From Lunularia cruciata (taxonomy: Eukaryota; Streptophyta; Marchantiopsida; Lunulariales; Lunulariaceae): DNA of 64,000 nt. The DNA is taken from NCBI GenBank assembly GCA_948567375.1, contig OX419756.1, positions 54,884,333 to 54,948,332 on the forward strand, read 5' to 3'. The notes below the pieces were generated by a model. That model worked only from the letters and a program-made list of their open reading frames with translations, had not been told where the DNA came from and ran no database searches. Position 1 is the stretch's first letter, and each line of letters starts with the position of its first letter. Made by a program: the position numbers and the translations under genes. Positions 1-10,960 of the stretch are shown piece by piece.

Positions 1-1068
1 GCGCTTAGTGAGCGCAGGAGAGTTAATCCTTAATCACATTTTATTCTTTACTCACCAGTTCTCTTTAGTCATCACTTTAGAGTTTAGAGTTATGGTGAAG
101 AGTGACTCGACTACTTGTGTATTTCTTCTCTACCTATATATATTCGAGCACGACTTGTGTACCGCAAGACTATTTTTTGGTGAACTTTGGTATCTCCATT
201 CTCAGATGTCATTCCGTAACAAATTGAAGTAGAAGTGAATGTTATGAAACTATTTAGAAGTCACCTTCACGAGGGTAAGCGGGTTTGTGGTGAAGAATTC
301 TTTATGGTGACATTCTGAAGAAACTCTCACAATGAACCATAGTGAAGAAGATACCAGACATTCAGGATTAGCCACCTTTCCGAGAATGAAGCCTCGAAAC
401 AAGGAACAAGTCAGGTTTCAACCAATTGAATAGGAACTAGAATGCAATTCAAGTCCGCAGCTGGGATCTTATGTTACACGTGTAGAAGCTTGCAATTGTG
501 AAGAGATTATTAGAACATAGATGATTCTTAACGTATCAATATGCATATGGAATTTAGCTTTCATGAGACTTCCAGGTTGCACGTTTGAATAAGCCTTTGT
601 GTTTTTTTGGCTGAAAAAACAAGCAAACACGTGTTGCTGCACACTTCCAATTAGAATTCATCCCAATATCCGCTCATCCGATTCAATTAAGTTGTGAGGT
701 TCAAGCAAGATGCACACTAACTTAACTCAAATAACTTCTGTTATCAAAGTCAAAGACAAGAATGAAATGACCTATGGAGGTAGAATTGAAGAACAGAGAG
801 AACCAATCTGATATGGTACGAGAGATTGAAATTTGTTACTGCACTCCTCGATCCCTCACTTGACGTTTTCTGAATCCTCAAATGGAGGACATTTTCAAGT
901 AAAATTAGGATTTATTTGTATCATCTGAAGATTAGTCAGCAACTTCCTGGATTTCTGGAAGTGCCTTATCAGTAGGTAGGACCGATTTTGACATCGAGAG
1001 CCACATCACTGCAACATGTAGCGATCGTTGAGTTAACTAGCAAGAACCTCGATCTAATCCAGGCCAAA
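1..1068. other. Intergenic / 3' flank, nothing recognised
   Basis: No reading frame, RNA gene or repeat in this stretch could be supported on either strand. It lies downstream of the minus-strand gene that ends at 1069, so its right edge probably includes that gene's 3' untranslated region. The short plus-strand frame near the left edge has no recognisable motif. Confidence 0.5.
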
Positions 1069-2994
1069 TCAGAAAGAGTCTCCTCTTTGGAGACCACGCT
1101 TTGTCATGGATGACATTGCTGCTCCAAATTCTACAGCAAATCTAGTTCGTCGCGTCCCTGGCCTGAGAGGTTGGTTGGATCCATTCCTCATGCTGATGTC
1201 ATGGCTTTCTCTGATGTGGTTCGAGTTGGATTTGAAGACCTTGTACGTCTCTAGCTCTACATCAATTATATCTGATTGAGTGTCTTCTCCAGACAAGGTC
1301 AAAGATTGTCTGTGTGGTAGACTGCTATCTGTGTCTTGACGAGATTGAGAGGTGAAAACAACAGTTTCTTCAACGGGTGCAATGCAATTTGGACCTCCAC
1401 CCCTCCAAGACGGAGGAGGAGATCTGCACCTACCTATGGGAACAAATCTGTCCATGAGAGAATCTCCACCGGACGACGGAATTTTTTGGAGTTTGGGAAT
1501 TTTTTGGAGTTTGGGAATTTTTGGGAGTTCTCTAGTGATGTGCGTTGGAGTGGAGTGACGTTGGTCTTCAAGAGACAACGTATTTCTCGTACTATTGCCA
1601 GTGGTGAGGTTTGGAGACCTTTGCTTGTTGTGGTAGTCAGTTGGTAGATGGTCGGGCTTGTGAGAAGGCACCCAACGGAAACCACCGCCGAATTTTTCGA
1701 CAGTAGCAGCTACCTGCTCAGAAGACAAAGTCGGACTGCGCGGAGGTGAACTTTCAGAGCTGCTACTGCTTTTGATAGAAAGTGCGCCTTCATCTGAACT
1801 CGGAATAGTTGGCGAGATCCTTCGTCTTGGGCTACGGAGAATCTCCAGTAGCTTGCCTTCCACTTCCTGGTACTTCTGCTGTACCTCCCGGCGTCTATTG
1901 GCGATTATTGATGTCGTCAGATCTGTAGAGTTTACTCCATTTTCCCTGTGGATCGTACAATCATCTTCTCCATTTTGAGACGAGCAGTGCTCATGCTCCT
2001 GCAATTTAGCTTTTGTCTTCACATGTTTCGGGGACGCAAAAGAATTGGACTCCGACTGATCTTCCCTGCACAGACGGTTTACCCTCATCTGTCTGCTCGT
2101 CATAGAAGCATGATTCCTGGCTTCTTCCCGTTCAGGAGCATTTGATGTTTCGATTTCAGAAGAATGCTGAACAAAATTCTCGTTCCGTTCAGTTTTGTGA
2201 TCCTCCTGAGTTGTTGTTGTATCCCTCCTCCTCCTCTCTCTCAGGGTCTGAGGTTTAAACTCTCTTTGCTCGGAGGTGTACTTGTTCTCTAACGGGACTA
2301 GATGGCCGATATTTGATATGCAGAAGTCTATGTACACATTGGAGCTGCCTTCAGGTGCTTCTTCTACCAGAGAGTTCTCAGGTAATGGCGCATCTTTACT
2401 GTTATTTGGAGATTGTGTCCCACTTGCTTTTGTTTTGAGAGTACATACCTCGTCCTTCAGCATCCTGACTTCCACCTCGTCACTCTCCAGTTTGATCTTC
2501 AAAGCTTCAATCTCCGCATGAAGCTGATTCAGCTGCATGACAGTTAGAGCTCTTGGCCATGAGACATCACCCCTGAGCTCTCTCTCCTCATTGTGTTCAA
2601 GATGGCACGACGATGGAGGTCCTTTGTAACAGGTCCACAGAATTGTCTGCTTTACGCGGGCCTTCAAGACCTCACACCTGCTTAGATAGCTCCGCAAAAT
2701 TGTCTGCTTAACTCGGGCTTTCAAGACCTCACATCTGCTTGAACTGCTACACGAAATTGCCTGCTTGACCCAGGCCTTCAGAACGTCACGTTTGAGCCAC
2801 AGGTTCAAGAGATTAGATGCACTCTGCGCAAGACTTCGGCGAGTGCCCGCCGAGCAGACACAACTTGGTGAAACATTGAAGGAAGCGTGATAACGAACTT
2901 CTTTAAATATCATCATCAGATTCCAGACTAGTTTTCTCCTCCTTTGTGGTTGGCGCATGTCATTGCTTTTCTGCAAACAGGAGAGATTTTTCAT
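1069..2994 (-). CDS. Unrecognised coiled-coil, low-complexity protein (about 641 aa)
   Basis: A long open frame on the minus strand, read from ATG at 2994 to the stop at 1069; the frame is also open upstream through a GTG at 3003, so an earlier exon is possible. I do not recognise the family. Seen directly: an N-terminal basic stretch, then about 2.7 copies of a 19-residue repeat (core CEVLKARVKQTIL), a heptad-like coiled coil around residues 155-195 (MQLNQLHAEIEALKIKLES), a long Ser/Thr/Glu/Arg-rich middle, a second helical stretch (REVQQKYQEVEGKLLEIL), a Ser-Pro-rich segment, a conserved-looking GGGFRWVP motif, a short triple repeat KIPKLQKIPKLQKIP and a basic C terminus. No membrane segment or signal peptide is apparent. 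The composition suits a cytoskeletal or nuclear scaffold, but that is only a guess. The length of the open frame and its biased composition argue for a real gene. Confidence 0.6.
   Translation of the reverse strand: MKNLSCLQKSNDMRQPQRRRKLVWNLMMIFKEVRYHASFNVSPSCVCSAGTRRSLAQSASNLLNLWLKRDVLKAWVKQAISCSSSSRCEVLKARVKQTILRSYLSRCEVLKARVKQTILWTCYKGPPSSCHLEHNEERELRGDVSWPRALTVMQLNQLHAEIEALKIKLESDEVEVRMLKDEVCTLKTKASGTQSPNNSKDAPLPENSLVEEAPEGSSNVYIDFCISNIGHLVPLENKYTSEQREFKPQTLRERRRRDTTTTQEDHKTERNENFVQHSSEIETSNAPEREEARNHASMTSRQMRVNRLCREDQSESNSFASPKHVKTKAKLQEHEHCSSQNGEDDCTIHRENGVNSTDLTTSIIANRRREVQQKYQEVEGKLLEILRSPRRRISPTIPSSDEGALSIKSSSSSESSPPRSPTLSSEQVAATVEKFGGGFRWVPSHKPDHLPTDYHNKQRSPNLTTGNSTRNTLSLEDQRHSTPTHITRELPKIPKLQKIPKLQKIPSSGGDSLMDRFVPIGRCRSPPPSWRGGGPNCIAPVEETVVFTSQSRQDTDSSLPHRQSLTLSGEDTQSDIIDVELETYKVFKSNSNHIRESHDISMRNGSNQPLRPGTRRTRFAVEFGAAMSSMTKRGLQRGDSF
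2635..2795. repeat. 57-bp tandem repeat inside the 1069-2994 gene (about 2.7 copies)
   Basis: The core attgtctgct recurs at 2642, 2699 and 2756, a period of 57 bp or 19 codons, so the frame is kept. On the minus strand the units encode CEVLKARVKQTIL and two variants of it. The third unit is the most diverged and partial. Confidence 0.75.
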
Positions 2995-3003
2995 ATCGCG
3001 CAC

Positions 3004-4700
3004 TAAGTTCCCGATGAATCACTATATTATATGGAACCAACAGGGCAAACAGATCGCTTTCTGAAGAAGAGTTTTGGGTCTAGAAAGTGAAGAGCTTGTT
3101 AATCCAAGAGATGTTGCATCTCTTCCTGAGCGGAAGAAGGCACGGACCAGATAGTATAATCAGCAGCAAAGATTGAATTTCAAGTGCCTCGGTGCTGTAA
3201 TTTGAGCTACCCAAGTGACGTAACGCACAGGTCAGTGTTCAAATGGAGCCTCCATCTACCTACCTACCATATCGGGCTGGAAGAAACACTACACGACATT
3301 CTCAGTGTCGAACGTACCCAAATGTTGGCCACAAAAACCGCTTAACATGCACGAGAATACTTGTGCTCGACACGATACTAAAGCCTTGTCTCAGACCTCC
3401 ACACTCAGGGGTACAGTAGCATACCTACAACCTCAGGATAAGCCTGAATTTGAGTAAGATGCTTCCTTCTCACACCACAGCTTCTCGTACCGATGACCAT
3501 TTGACTCCTACTGCTTCAGAAAAGACTTTACTTCAAAACGGTAGCGAACCGTATTCTTCTTCTATTTGTCTTCTGCTGACTATTAGTATCTACATTCCTT
3601 CCCCCCGAGAAGAATCATCACTACACTTAAGCTCCGACCGCCCTTGGATACTGTTGTCGCGATGAGAGGTAGAGTTGAGCCTACATAGGGCATCAAAGTC
3701 TCCTCGACGTACGAATATCACCTGCTCTTCTTGTTGTTGATATCGTCTTCCTGTGAGCTTTGGATCGTCTGAAGTAATGGAGGGCCAGTCAGATATGAAT
3801 TCTCGGAATACCAACACACAAAGCGAGAGGATCACGGTCGAGAAAGCATCTGTGTGGAGGTTTCTGGGTTTTTGGTGTACCCGAGGTTAGAAATGCCGCG
3901 TAGCTAAAGATAAACAGTGTAACCTTTCCACTGAAAATCTGTGATTATTACTTTTCTAATCAAATTAATTAGGCACCGGAAGATTTCAGATTCGCGAGGC
4001 TCTTTAGACATCAATCAAACAGATGCAAGATTTGAGGTAGCCAATTGTTCAGACATTTCAGAAGTCGGATCTTGGAATCATGCTTATCTGGATTTTCACA
4101 CCAGCTTCGATATCGATCCTTTTGGTCAACTTCTGCTCAACCTCTAGAGGGTCAATAAGTGGAAATTTCTTAGCATCCCCGAGAATGAGTCGACCTTTAT
4201 TATGAAATTGAGCCAGTATATATTACAAGTTGTCAGTGAGCTCAAGGTCAAGGAAAAGATCTAGTACACTCCTTTTGCAGATAAATTTGTCAGAACTACA
4301 ATCCTATACTCCGTGATATTAAGAACAGAAAAACTGTGTTCGAATGAGTTGCAACTTACTTAACTCTCAACTTCTACTGTCTATAACTGTACACAGCCAT
4401 CGACGACCAAGTGACTTGATATCGACTAAGGATTTTGGTGATACGTCTCCCGTAAAGCCGGACACCAGCGAGTTGATCGAACATGGACTGGACAGTTATT
4501 CGGCCTGTTAAGGTTAAAATATTTAACCGGAGATATGGATCTGCTAACCTCAAAAGGTTATAAAGCGAGGTGCTTGACAACGTTCACGTTCATCTCAAAA
4601 TGCGTGTAAAATCTTACACAACGATCAATTCCTGGAATGCTTGCTAAGCCCTTGTATATTCTTATCACTTATCTTATATCCTTAACACTTATCTTGCGAT
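3004..4700. other. Intergenic region, no gene recognised
   Basis: This lies between the unrecognised gene (ending upstream at 2994) and the 3' end of the ankyrin kinase gene (4742). It probably includes the promoter or leader of the former and the 3' flank of the latter. The short frames on both strands show no family motif, and no tRNA or repeat was seen. Confidence 0.4.
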
Positions 4701-4716
4701 CAGGAATCAGATTACG

Positions 4717-4893
4717 TGCGCCTCTTCCATGTTGGCTACGTTCATCTGCATCCCTCTCTCTGTGCGAAATAGCTTTGTTCTGCTGAACAGCGCGATACCA
4801 GCTTCCCTGCGCCTCCCCCGTGTTGGCTACCTTCGTCTCCATCCCTCTCTCTGTGCGAAATAGCTTTGTGCTGCTGAATAGCGCGATACCAGC
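4717..4893. repeat. 91-bp tandem duplication at the 3' end of the kinase gene
   Basis: Two copies start at about 4717 and 4808. They share gttggctac, then catccctctctctgtgcgaa, then agcgcgataccagc, with few mismatches. The period of 91 bp is not a multiple of three, so the two copies are translated in different frames in the kinase C terminus and the second copy supplies the present stop region. Confidence 0.8.
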
Positions 4894-7800
4894 AAGTTGC
4901 TGCAGAGACGGCAGAAAAAATTGGTTTGGGACTCCAATAGCGTCTTTTCATCGCCTTCTCTATCTCCTCCAAATGCTCTATGATATCTTTGAAGCTGGGT
5001 CGTACTTGAGGGTTCGCATCCCAACATCGTTGAAGGAGCCTGCATTCATGGACCGAACTCTTGGCTCAAAAGGGCAACATCAGGCAACCAGTCCACTCTT
5101 CTGAACTTATACATCTCCTCTGAAGGACGAATTTTCTTTCTGTTAAGGACCCAAGAAATATTCAAAAACTTACTTCTTCATGTGTGGCGGATAATGCTTT
5201 GCAGAAAACTGGGGACGGTCATCAGGACTGTAAGCCCTGTTACGTGCAACTTCGACCGGTATCCTGGACCTGGAGCCTGAGACACCCTCAAAAATCTGCT
5301 CCAACTTGCTCAGGGAAGTAGTCAGTACAATAATTAGCGTAGACAAACGAAGACTCACTTGTTTGCATGGTCACTCTTTTGTAGGGACAGCAACATTTAA
5401 GAACACCGGTATCCTACTAAACGAAGACATGAATAGACATTATGCGATTTAGAATGTACAAACCACGGCAAACCTACACTGCAACTCATGCGTACAGCAT
5501 TTAAGGAACAAGAAAGTGGGCACATGTGAAGAGAAAATAGGAAACTAAAAGAAGAACACAAGGGTGCGCGTACGCGATCTACAGCAAACTTGTTTCGAAC
5601 AAAGCAGCTCTGGGCACTTGTCCAAGATATCAAGAGCTATGAAGTAGCATGGTCCTGATTCGTAGGCTCTCACAGTTATTATATTATGAAGGGCTACCTT
5701 AAGTAGTAGTACTGCCCTGACTTTCTGTGGGTAAATGGGAGAACTAAGTCATGCTGTTGATAACTCTACTACCATATGGAAATATGATGAAACCAAGCAA
5801 GTTCATCTCCCAATGAACAAATGGTAAAAGCGCAATTGAAGCAGCATCGCGGACCAGCAAGAACAGAAGGACTTTAACAGCAAAGTATTACCGTATGGAA
5901 GCAAAATGACGGAATGGGTATGTATTTGAGAAATCATGCGGACAACGTCCATTCATACCTCTTGAACGATGATCCCAAAGGAGAAGACGTCTACGCTCTT
6001 ATCGTAATGGTCATGCCGATAGACTTCCGGAGCCATGTAGCGATCTGCTCCTTTACATGGGCAATTGTTTCTCTAAGTCAAACATAACCGGTTGTCTCAC
6101 AACTTGCTGATATAGACAATGCGGCACCATTGATAAACATTCAATATATACCAGATTTGAGTCATTTTCATTTTCATCGACCAGATAGACATGTTATTCA
6201 TGCTTGTTTTTCACGAATATGGTCTGTGAGCATGGTCACGTGTAGATAAACGAAGGGTTTAGATCCAAGTCACGTGTAGATCAGTCTTATTATCAACTGA
6301 TAAAGTACCGATGGAAGTAAGATGCATTGTTTAACATCTAATTATGGATGGCTCTACCGAACCTGTCTTGATAAGCGGTTCATTGTATTCGCAAACGAAT
6401 TAGCTTTGAAGGATCTGACCAAGTTTCCCTAAGCAGATATCGCTTGTTTTCCGTTTATTTTTTGGTGTAAAGTTCCGTGGAACAGGAAGGTAGTAATAAC
6501 CTTGTCCCGATCTCATTGCAACTTAGTGGTAAACTGAGTATGCACCGCCTGCCTCTAATTACTTCGGAAAAGGTAGAAATCGTTCAAGGAAAAAGGAAGG
6601 AGGGCTATTAGTAGATCGAATCTGCCCACTGAGGAGATAACATACCACCGACGACCTGCCTTTGTTGTTTCGTGAATGAATTGGACGGGGTTTACGCCAC
6701 AATAATCCCGTGAGCTAAATGAGCATAAAAAATTCATGAAGATGCGTAGCACTTTGCTGTGACCGACATCTGGCCTAATGAAGGATAATGTGCAGGATAC
6801 GTACAAGAGCCTGTCTCTCCAGTCATCTTGTATCCTTCACGGCGAGATGCAGTAGTCTCCTCAAAAAGTCTGGATAACCCAAAATCTGCAACCTTCAGAT
6901 GACCAGCGTCATCCTGTAGCAAGTTCCTGTACAGGCATGAGAACGACAAATGATCATGACTGATGAAGTGATCAATCTGCTTTAGATGTAACAGTAATGA
7001 GACCTACAGCAGGATAGTACTACAATCTCTGTATTTCATGACTTCGATTAAGAATAGAAGTCGTACAAGTAGCCGATGTACTCCATCTACATCACATTAC
7101 CTTGCAAACTGAGAGGCTAATCTTCACCATGAAAAAGCTTTGCCTATTAAAAAGCATGCATACTTGCATCATGGGAGTACAATTATGTCGTACCTTGGCT
7201 TCAGATCGCGATGTACAATTGGATCTGGCTTATGTTGATGAAGATAAGCCATACCCCTGTACGCATTACAATGCATTAGAGTAATAGGTAAATAAACGTG
7301 TTGGGAGGCAGCAAAGTCAAGTTATTTCAGGAGAAAAATGTTGACTCAGATTTCGAATCCCTGAAAGGGCTAGAAAAGTTACCGGGCAATATCCAATGCA
7401 AACTGTACTGCCTCTTTGGCTGATATCCGACCTTTCGCCCGAAGTATATCTTCAAGATCACCCTTTAAGATACACATGGTGTCATCCAATTGATCATATC
7501 TTTAAGAACGAATAAATATTAGAAAGTTATGATATAAGCTAGAAAACATTGTAACGCGCAGGCATATGCAGGTGGCCTGCTTTCACTTGTGTTCAAGCCA
7601 ATAGATTGGGACATAGAAGAATGAATTAAGCATTACCCTTGGGAGATATTCAGTCACAATGACAAGGGGAAGACTTTTAGTTACAGCACCAAGAAATTGG
7701 ACAATGTTAGGGTGCCTCAGCTTCTGCAATAAGGCCAGTTCATAAATGAATTCCTTCCTGTATTCATACAGACATTGCGTGCCGAAGGAGAAGTCAGAAA

Positions 7801-9341
7801 AATCTCTAGAACCAACCGCATTTCATAAGACCTCTCTCAATATATTGCTGCATATAATGTCAATGTAGGTTGGGGTGCTGCAATAACCTACTCAATCTTG
7901 CGATCGTTATTATGACTCCCAAGAATCGTTTTTGCTGCAACCCTGGTCCCTCTCCAGTTCACCCTACGTACTTCTCCATAAGCTCCCTGCTCAACATGAA
8001 AAGAAGGCAGCTTTATTCACCGTCTCATGTTATAAACTTTAACTGAGAAATCAAACAATTCTCCAAATCATGAACCAAAATCCGTCCTGCAAGTTCTTTC
8101 TTCTTGAACCTAAGAAAAGAGCAAAAGCATCCTATGTAAACTCCACAGACACATGGAACTGAATGGTCGATATTTACCTTGCCAATATGGGTGCCACTAT
8201 CTAGATGCAATTCGGCTATGTCAATCTCATATTCAGGTGTCAAGACCTAGTCATGGTAAGGCCCAACAAGAGCTTCAGCATGTTAGAATAAGAAGGTAAA
8301 GTTCTACGGATCTAGGATACTGTTCTAGTGCCAAGTAATAGAAAAGGAACCGCTATCATGATAGAGACCATACGATCGCCACTTAACCACTAGTGCACAG
8401 CGATTATGACAACAGCGTTGAGATAATCTACTTGGCAGTTTCTATCTACTGAACTACAAGCAACACACCGCCCAATGAGAAAGATGTGCATGATCATGCA
8501 TCCAGATGCTGTCAGTGTCTTATCACAGGGGTTAACTTTATCTACTGAAGGAAATAGGTACCGGAGAAACTGTCGTACCGGAGCAAAGCCTCCGTTGGCC
8601 ACAAGAATTTCACAAACCTTCGTGTAATTATATCGTTTAGCATTTGCTAGAGGCTAAACACACGGCAAAGTCCAAGATGTCCCCATTATGATCGAGTAAG
8701 TGGCCAAAAGTGTACTGTCTTTTCTGTTCACTTACATCTCAAAGATAAGTTCCAAATTCACCTCAAGTTGCTTGCACTTCCAAGTTTCAGGCAAAGTACG
8801 ACAAAGCATAGTCATCATTGAGAACTGACAGTGATGGTTGCATAGGCAAACATCATATTATCATGGTACCACTTCTTTCATACATCAAAAAACTGTTTCG
8901 AGACAGATTCAGACTAGCTAAACCTGTCATAATAGAGAAAGGAGACATAAGTAAAACGGACAAACCACTACGGTTTAAGTGGAAAGCAGGACACTCGAGA
9001 TATAAATCTTCTTCAATACACATGAAGTACTTGCAAGCTACATCTACCAAAGATGAGTGAAGGGAACTTACTGTTTCTCCCCAGCGATCAATGGGATTGA
9101 CATTTGCCTCGCGCCTCAGTAAAAGTTCAATCACCTGGTCCTTATTCTCACTGGCAGCAAGATGCATTGCAGTTCGTCCATCGTAGTCTGCTTGGTTAGG
9201 ATCCAAGCCATCGTCCAGTATTCTCGTCACAGACTCCACGTTTCCCTTGCTCGCGAAGTAGAGTAAACGTCCAATCTTGTCTGCTGGGATAATAACGTCG
9301 TCTCTCATACTGGATTTTGGTAAGCGCCTTGTGTCGGCCAT
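4742..9341 (-). CDS. Ankyrin-repeat Raf-like protein kinase (integrin-linked-kinase-like, MAPKKK C1 type), 11 exons
   Basis: Exons on the minus strand: 9341-9072, 8653-8579, 8246-8178, 7986-7892, 7757-7637, 7462-7383, 7256-7194, 6926-6805, 6044-5959, 5295-5174 and 5039-4742. Every join keeps frame with GT/AG sites and gives 466 residues. Ankyrin repeats lie at about residues 22-115 (DGRTAMHLAASENKDQVIEL), followed by the linker PEYEIDIAEL and a Ser/Thr kinase domain. Visible landmarks are the glycine loop GKGAYGEV (137-144), VAAK with Lys157, HRDLKPRN (252-259), DFG (272-274), APE (303-305) and CWDANPQVRPSF near 373. All catalytic signatures look intact. This order is that of plant integrin-linked-kinase-like proteins, cytosolic or membrane-associated Raf-like kinases linked to stress and ion signalling (family knowledge). 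ATG at 9341 is chosen because the ankyrin reading begins there; a second in-frame ATG lies one codon upstream. The C-terminal tail is altered by a 91-bp duplication. Confidence 0.9.
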
Positions 9342-9343
9342 CA

Positions 9344-9349
9344 TTACAT
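9344..9349 (-). promoter_or_regulatory. Start-stop upstream ORF (ATG-TAA) touching the kinase start
   Basis: On the minus strand the sequence reads gaATGTAATGATGGCC. A minimal ATG followed at once by TAA sits a few bases before the two candidate kinase start codons. Start-stop elements can stall or lower initiation in plants (known for a few transcripts). Whether it lies in the mature leader is not known here. Confidence 0.35.
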
Positions 9350-10560
9350 TCAATACTGTCAAATCACAAGTTTCGGAATGGATCAGATTGTTGATACTTA
9401 CACGCACAGGTACCCTGTAGACAATCAAACCGTCTGACGTAGTGAAAGTGGAATAATGAGATGGAGGAAGGACTAACAATATAATGAAATTATATCTGTA
9501 AAATAGATGGAATACTAATTCGTTCAAAGTGAGGGTTGTGCGGAATGAAATGCAAGATTGACCGGGATTAAACCGGGGACTTCGGACAACGCTTCAGCAC
9601 GGGCCCGACTTCCAGAATAAGCCAATTAAACTTAGTAACGGTTCCTATTGTAGCTTTCCTACATGTCCAAAGCACCAGCGTCACCCCGAGGAGAACGTTA
9701 AACCCCATCACATTGGCTACCATAAGACTAATCCAACCAGGTGATATTGTTTAATCACGTGCAAGAAAAAAAATTTGTCCAGTATCAAGTGCATCCCCAG
9801 TTGAAATATGTAAAGCGGAGTGAATTCATATCTCTCACATAGCGAGGTTAACTTATGTGTCGCCTGACAGTCTACAGTTAGCTCTAACAGCCTGGGTAGG
9901 TGATTTTAACTCCTATATACTCCATTATGTAGCCTCTCGAGTCCCACGTACGCATAGTAAAAAGAGAGAAGTAGCTGTTTTTGGCCATTCCAAAAGGTTA
10001 CCCTCTATGATAGACGCAAGCGAATCGTCTCCATACGGGTGGCCTCAAGTTGTCCAAATCAGCAGAAAGTTTTAGTTAACCAGCAGCGATGGACAACTTC
10101 GAACTACTCATAGGGAAAACGAGAGCAGAAGGCGTTCGAAGAACGAGGGATCCAGAACCCACTAAGTACATATGCAGTGCAGATGAAATATAAGCATGAA
10201 GGTGTGCAAATCGAAATGAATAGCAACTCAGGAAATGGAAATGAAGTGAAACTAACAATATGAAGGTGAGGCAAAGTAAAGACATGATTTAAACATCTCA
10301 TAAGGAATGAACACGTGCAGAGAACTAGTAAACTTCGTGTAACCACAAGCAAGATGCGACCGACTAAGCATCTGAAGTAGTCGACTAATTTGTTCTCGTT
10401 CTCTTGTTGAAATGGTGTCTTAAGTAAGTAACATTGGAAAGAGTATCTGAATTCCAGAAGAATTACCATGGAACAGAGAAATATCGAGTAAGACTAATAT
10501 ATAAAGCACTAGTTGAGGATGAGTGGAGTGGAGCGAAGCGTAAGAGGATTGGATATGAGG
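9345..10560. other. Intergenic region upstream of the kinase gene
   Basis: Probably holds the kinase promoter and 5' leader. A stretch at 9555-9620 vaguely resembles a minus-strand tRNA but does not fold convincingly. A segment of about 47 bp at 10123-10169 (gagagcagaaggcgttcgaa and on) is repeated with changes at 10565-10611, and its first bases recur near 16449. No protein-coding gene is supported. Confidence 0.35.
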
Positions 10561-10611
10561 AGATGAGAGCAGAAGCCGTTCTAGGAACGGGGGATCCAGA
10601 ACTCATTAAAT
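10123..10611. repeat. Diverged direct repeat of about 47 bp (two copies, 442 bp apart)
   Basis: Copy 1 starts at 10123 and copy 2 at 10565. Both read gagagcagaag, a variable centre, then gatccagaac and a diverged end. The start of the same motif appears again near 16449. It may be a fragment of a dispersed family. Confidence 0.45.
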
Positions 10612-10960
10612 GCACCATTGGAGAAGCTGTCATAAAGCCCTCCGAGACCTCCGTTACTCGTGGACGGCACTGACTTAGCTTGTACAAATTGATATTAAGA
10701 AAGAGTTTGACAAGATAAATCATGACCTGCTTGTTGAGGAAATGGAACCAGTACTGCTGCACTGAGTGATCAAATATAGTTTAAGGTATCTTGAAGCTAC
10801 CATGGAGCCTATCCTCGACCAAGTCTGGGTTTAGAATCTTCACAGGTAGTACGGAGAGAACCTGAAGTGCAAAGTACTGTAGAATGATATTGAAGGGCGG
10901 AAATCCAATATCAAGCACCATCAAGAAACAGTCGAGATATTACAGCAGATGATAAGAACG
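10590..10960 (+). pseudogene. Degraded group II intron maturase-type reverse transcriptase relic
   Basis: Plus-strand translation between 10620 and 10960 gives, in order, RSCHKALRDLRYSW, then LVQIDIKKEFDKINHDLL, then further on NIKHHQETVEILQQM. This matches the order of conserved blocks in group II intron reverse transcriptases: RSCHxAL, then a xDIxxxFDxINHxxL block, then a basic helix. Stops and frame changes interrupt the reading, and no YADD block or endonuclease domain was found. A LINE origin is possible but less likely given the HKAL and FDKINHDLL spacing. It may be an organelle-derived insertion or a decayed nuclear maturase. Confidence 0.4.

Noticed and set aside
8818-9060. Plus-strand frame of 80 codons over the first kinase intron
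   Set aside because: Lies in an intron of the kinase gene, whose exon joins are well supported; no motif.
9555-9620. Minus-strand tRNA-like sequence
   Set aside because: A T-arm-like ccggtttaatcccgg is present, but the B box is one base short and no acceptor stem or anticodon arm could be paired.
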